Of a DNA stretch of 64,000 nucleotides, positions 1 to 9,221 are shown in pieces (positions within the stretch are counted from its first letter, which is position 1; every line of letters begins with the position of its first letter). Position numbers and translations under genes: made by a program. This DNA is from Nitrososphaerota archaeon (GTDB lineage: Archaea > Thermoproteota > Nitrososphaeria > Conexivisphaerales > DTJL01). Location: NCBI GenBank assembly GCA_021324115.1, contig JAJPJS010000025.1, positions 386,122 through 450,121 on the forward strand, read 5' to 3'. The notes below the pieces were generated by a model. It was not told the DNA's origin, made no database searches, and saw only the letters and a list, made by a program, of their open reading frames with translations.

Positions 1-912
1 AATGCTTATGGTGGAAGGCACACTCGCCAGCGAACTATTACTGGAAGTGAGGGTTATCGGAATATCCTGTGGAGCGCGCGCTGGATTTCCGGAAAGGTCG
101 GTAAGCGCTACAACAAGTCCAGAAGTTGAATGGGCTACCGCAACTGGAGGGGTCAGCTCTACCTTGAGGGCAAGGGGTGCAACACCAACGACATTTATCG
201 TTGTCAGGCCAGAGAGGAATCCTGTCGCGGACGCAGTTACGGTGGATTGGCCGGTTACAAGAGATGTATTATACGCTGCAAGGGCCATCATCGTACCCTT
301 CGAAATGGTAACCGTGTTATGGGGGAATCCGAGGATAAGCGCATTCGAGGATGAAAGTGTAACTGTGGTGTCACTAACCGCCTTCGCGGGGATGTGATTG
401 CTATCCTCCATCTCCACAATAAGGGCGCCACTGCTGAGCGGCTCGGCAAGCTGAGATACTGGAACTGGAAAGACCGCAAGCTGAGTCGGGAATCCACTTG
501 GCGGAACTGTCTGGATCACCGGTTGCTGGGATGGAGGGGTTATACCTACCGAAGACGCTGTGATTGTGGTCGTTCCGGGAATCGTGGTGGTTGTGAAGTT
601 GACCACAACGTACGGCTGACCCGCGGGGATGGTGATTGATGAGGGTACGGTTCCCACATTTGGCTGCGAGGAAGCAAGGTAAACAGTAGTGCTGTTCTGG
701 AGAATGGCTGGGGAACCTGAACCCGTAATAAGCTCAACAACCAACGCCGGATAGGTTCCACCATCAGAAGGCAGCTTGGTCGGTATTGGGGTGACGGAAA
801 GCTGAACCCCACCTGCAGCTGCATGCCCAACCTCACCGTACGGAACAAAGGAGGCTACAAATCCGAACGTCAGCAGGAAGGCAAATAGAACAAATAGTTT
901 TATGCTACGCAA
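1..912 (-). CDS. Secreted/cell-surface protein with repeated Ig-like (Big-like) segments, C-terminus cut by the window edge
   Basis: Manual minus-strand translation gives an open 304-codon frame from a TTG: LRSIKLFVLFAFLLTFGFVASFVPYGEVGHAAAGGVQLSVTPIPTKLPSDGG...TVTLSSSNALILGFPHNTVTISKG...ITLTSSNSSLASVPSTISI. Signal peptide-like N-terminus, Thr/Ser/Val-rich beta repeats. Not in the ORF track because no stop lies in the window. Confidence 0.75.
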   Translation of the reverse strand, partial: MRSIKLFVLFAFLLTFGFVASFVPYGEVGHAAAGGVQLSVTPIPTKLPSDGGTYPALVVELITGSGSPAILQNSTTVYLASSQPNVGTVPSSITIPAGQPYVVVNFTTTTIPGTTTITASSVGITPPSQQPVIQTVPPSGFPTQLAVFPVPVSQLAEPLSSGALIVEMEDSNHIPAKAVSDTTVTLSSSNALILGFPHNTVTISKGTMMALAAYNTSLVTGQSTVTASATGFLSGLTTINVVGVAPLALKVELTPPVAVAHSTSGLVVALTDLSGNPARAPQDIPITLTSSNSSLASVPSTISI

Positions 913-1112
913 CAAACGAAGCTTATGGCCTAATTATTTAAGGGCTTTGACATGGCGCCGTCTCGTGGTTTAGGTTAAACCTTTCACCAACAATCGTTGA
1001 CAAGCTTTGTAAAAGGCTTCGATCAGCTCAGGCTGACATGAGCTTGAGTGTTCGCATCAGTTCTCCACTATAGCCGCCTTCGGACGGTGCGCCGAGGTTG
1101 AATCTGATACAT

Positions 1113-1541
1113 TCACTTTGGAACAAATCCCATCAGGTCGGCGATAGTTCCCTTTCTCTCCTTCGGAGGGGCGAAGGCGGGAATTACGTTTGAACCGATG
1201 TTCGCTTCTTTGAGCAGCCTGTGGACAAGCCCTCCCTTGATGCGAGGGAAGGTCACATAGCAATAGGTTTGTTTCCCACTGTGGGTCAATCCCGCGATCT
1301 TTCCTTCCTTTGGTACCTCCACGTATTTCTCTATCCTGTGGAAGCACTTTGTGCAGTATGCCTTTGGCGGCAGGAACCTCGTAGAGCAGTTCGTGCACTC
1401 GGAAGCATAAATCAGACCCTTTTTCAGACCTTCCACAAACTTCTGTCCAGATTTGCCAAGAGTGTAGGCATAGGTCAAAGGCAGCTCTTGGTCCCAGTGT
1501 CGCGCTCTTGAAACGTCGGTAAGTCTTTCTCTCAGAGGCAT
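1113..1541 (-). CDS. DUF35 / OB-fold acyl-CoA-associated zinc-ribbon protein
   Basis: Zn-ribbon CTNCSTRFLPPKAYCTKC followed by OB-like segment. Confidence 0.8.
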   Translation of the reverse strand: MPLRERLTDVSRARHWDQELPLTYAYTLGKSGQKFVEGLKKGLIYASECTNCSTRFLPPKAYCTKCFHRIEKYVEVPKEGKIAGLTHSGKQTYCYVTFPRIKGGLVHRLLKEANIGSNVIPAFAPPKERKGTIADLMGFVPK

Positions 1542-1550
1542 GTCGCTCTG

Positions 1551-2063
1551 TCACTCCTTCAGGGGTCGGAAATATTTTATATCCAGTATGCTTCCTGTTC
1601 TTTCCTCCGGCGGCTTCCATACGGCCTTGACGCGCATGCCAATCTTGACCTTTTTGGGGGCAATCTCATCAACGTAATGCAGGATACCCATCAAGGGAGA
1701 TGCGCCATCAAGATCGACCACGGCTATAGTTATCGGTGTGTTCCTCCTGCTTGCGTCGGCATTGACCCAGCAGATAGAATATGTGTTTATCCTCCCCGTG
1801 TCCTTGACTCTCACCCATTCATCATTGGGTCTGAAGCAAAATTCACAGTACATGCGGGGAGGCACCACAACCCTCCCGCACTTCACACACCTTCTTCCCC
1901 AAATTTCTCCCTGCTTTAGTCCTTCTAGGAATCTGGTAATCGCAACACCCGATGTATACGAGTATTTCAGTTTCGCCTGATATTCGTAGAATGAATATCT
2001 GTTCGATTTTAGATCTTCATGGGTGATCTCCGTGCCCGGAAGGGAACGAACCTTGGACGACAT
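1551..2063 (-). CDS. DUF35 / OB-fold acyl-CoA-associated zinc-ribbon protein (second copy)
   Basis: GRRCVKCGRVVVPPRMYCEFCFRPNDEWVRVKDTGRINTYSICWV. Confidence 0.85.
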   Translation of the reverse strand: MSSKVRSLPGTEITHEDLKSNRYSFYEYQAKLKYSYTSGVAITRFLEGLKQGEIWGRRCVKCGRVVVPPRMYCEFCFRPNDEWVRVKDTGRINTYSICWVNADASRRNTPITIAVVDLDGASPLMGILHYVDEIAPKKVKIGMRVKAVWKPPEERTGSILDIKYFRPLKE

Positions 2064-2205
2064 ATCTAGCTGCCCCTTCTTCTGCAGTGTGTAACCAGAC
2101 TATTTAAGCAGAAGGTGAGGTACCGAAAATTTCCCAAGGACGACCCTATCCAAAAATACAATTTATAAGCGGCTTAAGTAAAGCTCATGGGCATTACCGA
2201 GGCGA

Positions 2206-2949
2206 ATGGTGCTGACTGAAGAAGACAAGAAGGATGTTCAGAAAGAAAATAACGAAGGGCAGGATGAATCTCGCCGTAATTTTCTGAAGACCCTATTCGC
2301 GGCGGGCGCCATCGCGACTATAGGAGGACTAGGGAGTGTGGGTAGGTACCTGACACCCCAGGTTACATGGGCAAAGGCCTGGCCGGTGTTGAAACTGGTG
2401 CCGCTGAGCAGCATCAACCAGGTGAACATTGATAAGCCTACCACGTTCAACTACCCTCTCATCAACCAGCCCAATTACCTTCTGAAGCTTGGAATCAAGG
2501 CCAAGCTCGGAATCGGACCGGACGGAGATATCGTTGCGTTCAGCCAGATCTGCCAGCATCTGGGCTGCTATTGGAAGCCGTATCAGGGTGGCAGCCATCC
2601 CATATGCACGGCTGCCGGGAACTACACATATCCCACTCCATTTGGTTTTTGCTGCTGCCATGGTAGTCACTATGACCTCACGAATGGAGGCGCGCTGCTA
2701 GAGAATGATTTTCAGACTCCTGCGCCTCTCCCGCTCCCACAGGTGATTTTGGATGTGGATTCCAGCGGCAACATAATTGTGAAGGGTATGACTCCTCCAA
2801 ACATATACGGGTTCGGACCCACGCCAAGGCTGCCTGCGAGTGCCAACCCGAAGGATATACCGAACGTGACCCAGGCGGAGCTTCTCGAATACGACACATT
2901 CAACGGCACGCTGGTTGACGAAAACACAATAAACGTTCAGCCGGGGTAG
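2206..2949 (+). CDS. Rieske iron-sulfur protein with Tat-like N-terminus
   Basis: SRRNFLKTLFAAGAIATIGG signal; Rieske motifs CQHLGC and CCCHGSHYD. Confidence 0.92.
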   Translation: MVLTEEDKKDVQKENNEGQDESRRNFLKTLFAAGAIATIGGLGSVGRYLTPQVTWAKAWPVLKLVPLSSINQVNIDKPTTFNYPLINQPNYLLKLGIKAKLGIGPDGDIVAFSQICQHLGCYWKPYQGGSHPICTAAGNYTYPTPFGFCCCHGSHYDLTNGGALLENDFQTPAPLPLPQVILDVDSSGNIIVKGMTPPNIYGFGPTPRLPASANPKDIPNVTQAELLEYDTFNGTLVDENTINVQPG

Positions 2950-2955
2950 AGACAA

Positions 2956-4401
2956 GTGGGCGAGAAGAAGAAGGATCCGATTTCCAAGCTTATAGGGTTC
3001 ATAGATAGCCGTGTCGGTTTTACAAACACCTTTCTCAAACCGCTTCCTGTCACGGGCCTGAACCCGTTCGCCTGGCTTGGTGCTCTGGCTGTCCTTGCAT
3101 TCTTTGCGCAGGGTGCAACCGGAGTTCTGATGATGCTTTACTATGTGCCAAACCCCGACAGTGCGTATCAGTCCACTACTCAGGTGATGACAAAGATACC
3201 CATGGGTTCTGTAATAGAAACCTTCCACCTTTACATGGCGTACGCCATGATTCTGATCGTTTTTCTGCATCTCATGAGAAACTACTTCACAAGTGTGGGA
3301 AAGAAGCCAAGGGAGCTGATGTGGGTGGTCGGCTTCGTTATGGGCGTGCTGACCCTTGCACAGGGTTTAACCGGTTACCTCCTACCCTGGTCCGTTCTTT
3401 CAAAAGCTGCCACCGACGTCTTCATAGGAACACTTCAATCCCTGCCCCCCCAGCTTTTCCTTCCAGTCAAGTACCTTCTTGAAGGAACCGGGTCAGATGC
3501 CCAGGAGTTGATGCACTTCTATGTGTTCCACACCGTGGTCATCCCATTTACGCTTCTGCTGCTTATTGTGCTGAAGCTTTACATGTATGAAATCCACGGC
3601 CATGCGGAAACCGGAAGTGTTGATACAGAAGGCAAGGTGAAGAAGGTGCCTTTCTTCTGGGATGAGACCTGGTATGTGCTGATGATCGGCTCTGCATTCG
3701 TCGCAGTGGTTCTTGTCCTGGCTTCGATATTCCCTCTGAAGCTACCACCTCAGTATTCTGCAGCTGCGGCAGCAAATGTAATCGTTCAGCCGGACTGGTA
3801 CTTCCTCTGGATCTACCAGGTGCTGAAGTTCTCTATGTTCGTGGGGGCAAACGAACCGGTCGCACTTGCGGTGGTCACGCTAATCTTCATACTCCTTCTC
3901 CTGGTACCATTCATCGACAGAAACAAGGAAAGAGTGGCGACGCGGAGGCCGATATACACCACGATTGGTGCCATATTCATAGCAGAAGTGATCGTCCTTA
4001 CGATCTGGGGCTATGCAACGCCGGGTGTGAATGCACCCACCAGCCAAGTCGTGGAAATAGTGGGGGGCACCGCGCTACTCGTTGGAGCAATATTCCTTCT
4101 CTACTTCAAAGCAAGACAGGCCCTTACGAGGGAGGTTGTCCAGATGCCAACGGTATCCAGTTCAGTCAGATTTTTGAAGATCCCATTCAAACACAGCCGC
4201 TACACATTGCTTTTCCTGGTGCTTCTTGGAGTAGCCTCAGTTTCGCTCTCGACCGTAGTTTCTACTGCGACTTCACCGGGAATAGATTACGAATGGCTGC
4301 TTGTATCCACCCTTGTTTTCGGAGTTTCGCTTTATTCGATGCTCAAGCTGCTCCGGGCTCTTGTGCTCGGCTACGAAGCAGGGAGGGGTAACGTTCGATG
4401 A
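2956..4401 (+). CDS. Cytochrome b (bc1/SoxC-like), multi-TM
   Basis: Paired His in TM helices (ETFHLYMAYAMILIVFLHLMRNYF; LMHFYVFHTVVIPF), QGLTGYLLPW, PDWYFLWIYQVLK; immediately follows the Rieske gene. Confidence 0.92.
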   Translation: MGEKKKDPISKLIGFIDSRVGFTNTFLKPLPVTGLNPFAWLGALAVLAFFAQGATGVLMMLYYVPNPDSAYQSTTQVMTKIPMGSVIETFHLYMAYAMILIVFLHLMRNYFTSVGKKPRELMWVVGFVMGVLTLAQGLTGYLLPWSVLSKAATDVFIGTLQSLPPQLFLPVKYLLEGTGSDAQELMHFYVFHTVVIPFTLLLLIVLKLYMYEIHGHAETGSVDTEGKVKKVPFFWDETWYVLMIGSAFVAVVLVLASIFPLKLPPQYSAAAAANVIVQPDWYFLWIYQVLKFSMFVGANEPVALAVVTLIFILLLLVPFIDRNKERVATRRPIYTTIGAIFIAEVIVLTIWGYATPGVNAPTSQVVEIVGGTALLVGAIFLLYFKARQALTREVVQMPTVSSSVRFLKIPFKHSRYTLLFLVLLGVASVSLSTVVSTATSPGIDYEWLLVSTLVFGVSLYSMLKLLRALVLGYEAGRGNVR

Positions 4402-4655
4402 TGGAGGAGGGGAACAGAAGGAGGAATGCGATGCTTGTTCTTCTCGTCTTCATGGTTGTGCTAGCTGCCATGAGCTGGTATCTAAATCCGGTTTCGCAGC
4501 AGGGCACAATAGGCGTGCTGCTTTCGGCGGAGCTCGTTGCCTTTTCGATGGTGGCGTACGCCTACACACGGCACACAGACTCGGAGCTCAGGGAATTCTG
4601 GATGCTTGTTGGAGCCGTAACCCTGGCGGTTCTGGTCGGTTTTGCCATGCTATGA
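4398..4655 (+). CDS. Small membrane protein (85 aa) of the Rieske/cytochrome b operon
   Basis: ATGA overlap with cytochrome b stop; two hydrophobic helices. Confidence 0.65.
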   Translation: MMEEGNRRRNAMLVLLVFMVVLAAMSWYLNPVSQQGTIGVLLSAELVAFSMVAYAYTRHTDSELREFWMLVGAVTLAVLVGFAML

Positions 4656-5831
4656 AATGTCGTAGATGGTTTTTAACTGGTCCAAAACCGAGCAAATGCG
4701 ATTCCCCTTCTCCGCTCCTGCTTTGTGAATTAAAGACTCAATCTGACGACGGTCCGCCAACATGACCAAAGAGGTGAGGGATTCCGGTTCCGAAATAAAC
4801 TCTCCTCCCTTTTGACCGACACTTGACTTGATAAGTTCATGGATCTGCCTATCTATGCCGGATATCAGCACCATCCTCGTTGCGCCTTCGCCCGCATGCT
4901 TCCCCACTTCGGCGAGGCTTTTTTTCCAATGGTGGGATTGAATTTCCATAACGGCTGGAATCTTCTTGCGTGTATTGGGTCCGATACGTTCCAAGATCTC
5001 CGGTCTCAGCTTTCTGGCTACCTGGGCTGCCTGCAATGATTCTGACACGTTGTGCGTCCTCACGATGTCTGCCCCTAGGGCCACTGCTACAGATTCTGCT
5101 GCAAGGGAGCCATACAGTCTCTCTTCTGGATTCGCGACAGATGTGATTTTTCCTATGAATGATTTGCGGGAAACAGCCACAAGAATTGGCCGGTCAAGAA
5201 CCCTGAGCGCAAAGAGATTGGACAGAACGTCGACGTCCCAGTCATACCAGTCGATACCTGTATTTCTGAAGAAGCCTATACCTGGGTCAATCACGATATT
5301 TTCACGTCTGAGGCCCGCCTCCACGGCCAGCAGGATGCTCTCTTTGAGAGACCTCAAAACTCTGAACAGCGGCGGGCCACTTCCAGCGGAAGTTTCTCTG
5401 GCAGCAAGTATGGCAGAAACAGAGTAATCATGCGCCACCTTTGCCATTTTACTATCGCCCTTCAGACCCGTAACATCGTTCAGAATCTGTGCCCCGGCAC
5501 GGAAGGAGTTTTCGGCAACCTCAGCCCTGGTGGTATCGACAGATATGACGCATCCCAGCTCTTTCTTCAGCCTTTTAATAACGGGGACCACGCGCAGTAC
5601 TTCCTCCTCTACAGATATTTCGGTCGCCTTGTAGGGGGCTGTGGACATGCCTCCCACATCGATGATTTTTGCACCCTGCTCGATCATCGTGCTGGCTCTC
5701 TTGAGTGCATCATCAGGATTTTTGGCGATAGATCCTCCGTAAAACGACTCGGGGCTCATGTTCACAACCCCCATGATAATGACTGGCCGATTCTGACCCA
5801 CCTTTATGCCCCCAAGCCTTGCGATGGTCAT
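4650..5831 (-). CDS. Dihydropteroate synthase-related protein with C-terminal extension
   Basis: MGVVNMSPESFYGG, IIDVGGMSTAP, VISVDTTRAEVAE, ILNDVTG, IVIDPGIGFFR. Confidence 0.88.
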   Translation of the reverse strand: MTIARLGGIKVGQNRPVIIMGVVNMSPESFYGGSIAKNPDDALKRASTMIEQGAKIIDVGGMSTAPYKATEISVEEEVLRVVPVIKRLKKELGCVISVDTTRAEVAENSFRAGAQILNDVTGLKGDSKMAKVAHDYSVSAILAARETSAGSGPPLFRVLRSLKESILLAVEAGLRRENIVIDPGIGFFRNTGIDWYDWDVDVLSNLFALRVLDRPILVAVSRKSFIGKITSVANPEERLYGSLAAESVAVALGADIVRTHNVSESLQAAQVARKLRPEILERIGPNTRKKIPAVMEIQSHHWKKSLAEVGKHAGEGATRMVLISGIDRQIHELIKSSVGQKGGEFISEPESLTSLVMLADRRQIESLIHKAGAEKGNRICSVLDQLKTIYDIS

Positions 5832-5903
5832 ACACTGCTCACCTTGGTCATATCATAGCCGCTGACCTTCCACGGTACCACCGACACAAGAATCTTTTCC
5901 CTG

Positions 5904-6764
5904 GTGGATGCAGTTCAAGCAGCAGCATGGGTTCCTTGCGTTCCTTCTATATACTTGGATTCCGGATACAATGTTGTGGTTGAAGAAGGCCCGCCAGCGG
6001 GCTGGTGGGACATTTACAGGCAGATAGCAAAGGACCTGAATATCGACATATCCACGGACAGGTCATCGACACAGCTGTTATCGAGTCTTCTCGAAAGCAA
6101 GGGTGCATCAACGCGAAAAGTGATTCTTGCAGCGGAGCAAATGATCAGGGCAAAGCGGGCGTTTGTATTCGGAGCCGGCATATCGCTAAGGGCGGATCTC
6201 ATAAAACTTATCGAATCAAACAGAATTCAGAACTCGTTGGTTGTAGGGTCCGACGGAGCAGTGAGGTATATGCTTGAAATGGGCATCGTGCCAAATATCA
6301 TCGTTTCGGATTTGGATGGCTGTCCTGACTGCATCAGCGAGGTGACAGGCGAAGGCGGGGTCGCGTTCATACATGCACATGGTGATAACATTCCACTGAT
6401 AAGCAAGTGGCTGCCTTTAGTCAGTGGCATGATTGTAGGCACAACTCAGGTCGAACCGCGAAAAAACGTCATCAATGTAGGCGGCTTCACTGATGGCGAC
6501 AGGGCCGTGCACCTGATGGCTGCATTTGGAGCGTCCGAAATTGTTCTTGCAGGAATGGATTTTGGCAATATGGTGTCGAAATATTCGAAGCCCTGGATGA
6601 ATGAGGATGAGATGGCTTCAGACTTCAAACTGAAGAAACTAAAGTGGGGTAAGCTTCTGCTGGAAAGGCTTGCAATGAACCCTGGCCCCTCCTTTTATAA
6701 TGCAACGTCCGAGGGAGAAGACATCAAAGGATATAGAAGAATAAGTTTTACAGAACTGCCATGA
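5904..6764 (+). CDS. mptE: 6-hydroxymethylpterin diphosphokinase MptE-like (DUF115)
   Basis: AFVFGAGISLRADL...VVGSDGAVRYMLEMGIVPNIIVSDLDG...HAHGDNI. Confidence 0.85.
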   Translation: MDAVQAAAWVPCVPSIYLDSGYNVVVEEGPPAGWWDIYRQIAKDLNIDISTDRSSTQLLSSLLESKGASTRKVILAAEQMIRAKRAFVFGAGISLRADLIKLIESNRIQNSLVVGSDGAVRYMLEMGIVPNIIVSDLDGCPDCISEVTGEGGVAFIHAHGDNIPLISKWLPLVSGMIVGTTQVEPRKNVINVGGFTDGDRAVHLMAAFGASEIVLAGMDFGNMVSKYSKPWMNEDEMASDFKLKKLKWGKLLLERLAMNPGPSFYNATSEGEDIKGYRRISFTELP

Positions 6765-7195
6765 AAGATGGTAAAGACCCGGCCCGCCGATACTTTGAAC
6801 CTACGATGACGGATGCGGAAAGGGCCTGTTTCGAAGCGGGGATAGCGATGTCAACACTTTATCATAGACTCATAGGCCTTCCAGTAAGAGATGACAGAAA
6901 GCAACTCGGGAGAATAGAAAGGGCTCTTGCGGAATCAATAAGGAATCAGCCTTTCAGGAAGTCTGTAAGTGTGAAGATCAGGCCCAGGGGGCTCACGGAA
7001 CGCGCGGGGGAATATGGATACGGAGAGGTGACGGGTGAATGGTTAAGCCTAAAAGTGGTGATTGGCTATGGCTCCTCCAAGGCCGTTGCACAAATGTCAT
7101 TTGCCGATGAGCTGAATTATCCCTTGATGTTTGTTTCAGCTATCACACGAGGCGATGGAAATGGCGGTCGGAAAATAAGACGTGCTAAAGAATAA
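6761..7195 (+). CDS. mptD: Dihydroneopterin aldolase MptD-like
   Basis: ERACFEAGIAMSTLYHRLIGLPV motif; overlaps mptE by 4 nt. Confidence 0.8.
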   Translation: MKDGKDPARRYFEPTMTDAERACFEAGIAMSTLYHRLIGLPVRDDRKQLGRIERALAESIRNQPFRKSVSVKIRPRGLTERAGEYGYGEVTGEWLSLKVVIGYGSSKAVAQMSFADELNYPLMFVSAITRGDGNGGRKIRRAKE

Positions 7196-7628
7196 TATCT
7201 ACTTCCTTCTTAAGAACGCCCAAGCGTTTGAGAACTTCTGTCTGATTCACAAACTGCCATCTCTCCCTCACCTTCCCGTCAGTCATTCTTATGTAATCCA
7301 GACCTCGTATAACGAGTCCGTCTTTCGTGGGTTCCATGCCCATAAATGGGGTTCGCAGAGTCCCTGTAAAAGTCCATTTTGCGACCACCCTGTCACCGTC
7401 AGCCAGTAACTCCTCTACGTGGAAGTTCAGGTCAGGAATCGCGGACCTAAGTGTCGTCACCCGCTTGAGTAACCCGTCCAGGCCACCTTCCTGACCCGGC
7501 GCAGGAGAATTGTCGATAAAGTCGTCCCTGACCATTGTTGTGACAAGACTGAAATCGCCATTGTTCAGCACTTCATCATAGAACCTTTTCACCACAGATT
7601 TGTTGTTCTGCTCATGAAACTCGGACAT
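7185..7628 (-). CDS. SnoaL-like ester cyclase / NTF2-fold protein
   Basis: RFYDEVLNNGDFSLVTTMVRDDFIDNSPAPGQEGGLDGLLKRVTTLRSAIPDLNFHVEELLADGDRVVAKWTFTGT; start set at MSEFHEQ because the longer ORF overlaps the next gene. Confidence 0.8.
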   Translation of the reverse strand: MSEFHEQNNKSVVKRFYDEVLNNGDFSLVTTMVRDDFIDNSPAPGQEGGLDGLLKRVTTLRSAIPDLNFHVEELLADGDRVVAKWTFTGTLRTPFMGMEPTKDGLVIRGLDYIRMTDGKVRERWQFVNQTEVLKRLGVLKKEVDIIL

Positions 7629-7758
7629 TGTTTTTTGTCCCTCTACGAAATTATATAAGTCTTCACGGGTTTTATAAAACCGCATTTTGGGACCATAATT
7701 TTGCGTTGGCAGCAGAGTTCTGTGAATCTCTGTCGAAACGTAATCTACGAGGCGACGA

Positions 7759-8433
7759 TCAAACGGGTACCAGGTCGGCGAAAATGAAACCATCCCTTTC
7801 GACAACCTCTCCACGAACGAACCCTACGGGCGATTTGAATATGGGTCCATCGTAGGTGAATGTGTGGAACTCCCCCTTCTCCCCACAAGGGTCAACATTC
7901 TTCGGGAGAGACTCGATCAGCTCCAGGTTGTAGTCTTTGCCCGCATACTCCTTGCCGATCTTCTTGGGGTCCACCGTGCATATTGCCGCCTGAAAGCCGG
8001 ATTCGATTATTTTTCTTGATAATTTTCCTGGATCATATCCCCAGAGTGGGAAGATGCAGGACATGCCTGCCTGAGCCATCTTTTCTTCACGGTACTTGCG
8101 GATATCTTCCAGGTAGATGTCTCCAAATGCAACCTTGGTTACTCCTTGCGATTTTAAAGATTCGATCGCCTCCTTCATCTTTCTTTCATATTCTTCGTTT
8201 CCTGCCTTATACGTGATTTCCACCTGTAAAACGGGTATATCTATCGAACGTGACTGTCTGTTGAGAAGCTCACGTCTGACGCCATGCATGCTGATACGGT
8301 CGAACTCCTTGGTGATTGTGGTTAAAAGGGAGACCACCCTGTATCGTTTGTCTTTCATCAGTGTATAAAGCGCAAAGCTGCTGTCCTTTCCCCCGCTCCA
8401 GGACATGGCGATCGGTTCACGACTTGAAGGCAA
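7759..8433 (-). CDS. Dph6-like diphthine--ammonia ligase / ATP-pyrophosphatase
   Basis: PP-loop SWSGGKDSSFALY; VAFGDIYLEDIRKYREEKM; VDPCGEKGEFHTFTYDGPIF. Confidence 0.88.
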   Translation of the reverse strand: MPSSREPIAMSWSGGKDSSFALYTLMKDKRYRVVSLLTTITKEFDRISMHGVRRELLNRQSRSIDIPVLQVEITYKAGNEEYERKMKEAIESLKSQGVTKVAFGDIYLEDIRKYREEKMAQAGMSCIFPLWGYDPGKLSRKIIESGFQAAICTVDPKKIGKEYAGKDYNLELIESLPKNVDPCGEKGEFHTFTYDGPIFKSPVGFVRGEVVERDGFIFADLVPV

Positions 8434-8595
8434 CTATACAACACCTCTCAGGATGGTATGCCGGTTGATAATTATCAAACGATTCTGCAAGGTAGTAGAA
8501 GCCTCCTTATGATAATGCGAGGAAACCCCAGCAGGTGTACTTGGCCAAAAGGAGTTGATTGGATTGCAGGAGCCTCATCCCATCCAGCAAACCAA

Positions 8596-9102
8596 TCACC
8601 CGTGGGATGGTGCGGCTGACAGGTGCTCGTAAGGTGCGGAGCTTGGACCGTTGCCTGATTTCGCACCGGGTTTTTCCGGCCACGAAGGTTGCCAAATTCT
8701 TCTCCAGAATGCTGCTGCAATGGATAGGAAGGAAGCCAGCCAGATCACGTAAAATGCTGCACCCCATGTAACTGGGGCAGTGAGGTCGTTGTTCAGGTAA
8801 GGGCTCATCGTCAGCATACCTACTCCTATCAGGCCAAGAACACCGCTACCCAAAGGAAAAATACCTACGAGTCCTGCGATCGTGAGGATAATGACAGCTG
8901 CGACCAGCATGAAATCTGTTGTTAAAAGGTCAGTATCCCCACTCGATTCGACCGCACTGAGGTGGGACACAACCCTACCAAATGCTGAATATAGCGTGGA
9001 TGAGGTATCGGAAATGCCGGGAAGAGTGCCAAATGGCAAAAGAAATACGGAAACCAGAATTACGATCCCCATCGCCGCGCCCACTAGCCTGCCGGGATAC
9101 AC
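8596..9102 (-). CDS. Hypothetical membrane protein (about 4 TM)
   Basis: Open frame with regular hydrophobic helices. Confidence 0.55.
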   Translation of the reverse strand: MYPGRLVGAAMGIVILVSVFLLPFGTLPGISDTSSTLYSAFGRVVSHLSAVESSGDTDLLTTDFMLVAAVIILTIAGLVGIFPLGSGVLGLIGVGMLTMSPYLNNDLTAPVTWGAAFYVIWLASFLSIAAAFWRRIWQPSWPEKPGAKSGNGPSSAPYEHLSAAPSHG

Positions 9103-9221
9103 GTTGCATCTTTCCGATGAGGATTATTAAATTCTATCTTTGAACTGTTCCAGAAGCAGGCCTACACGATGCAGGTAAGTTACTGGTGGAGGTGAGTTCG
9201 CGTGTGGCTGAAAATTCTTTA

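Noticed and set aside
2-397. 131-aa plus ORF at the left edge
   Set aside because: Antisense to the much more protein-like minus-strand Ig-like secreted protein.
1057-1620. 187-aa minus ORF overlapping both DUF35 genes
   Set aside because: Out of frame with two clear DUF35 proteins; low-complexity charged composition typical of shadow ORFs.
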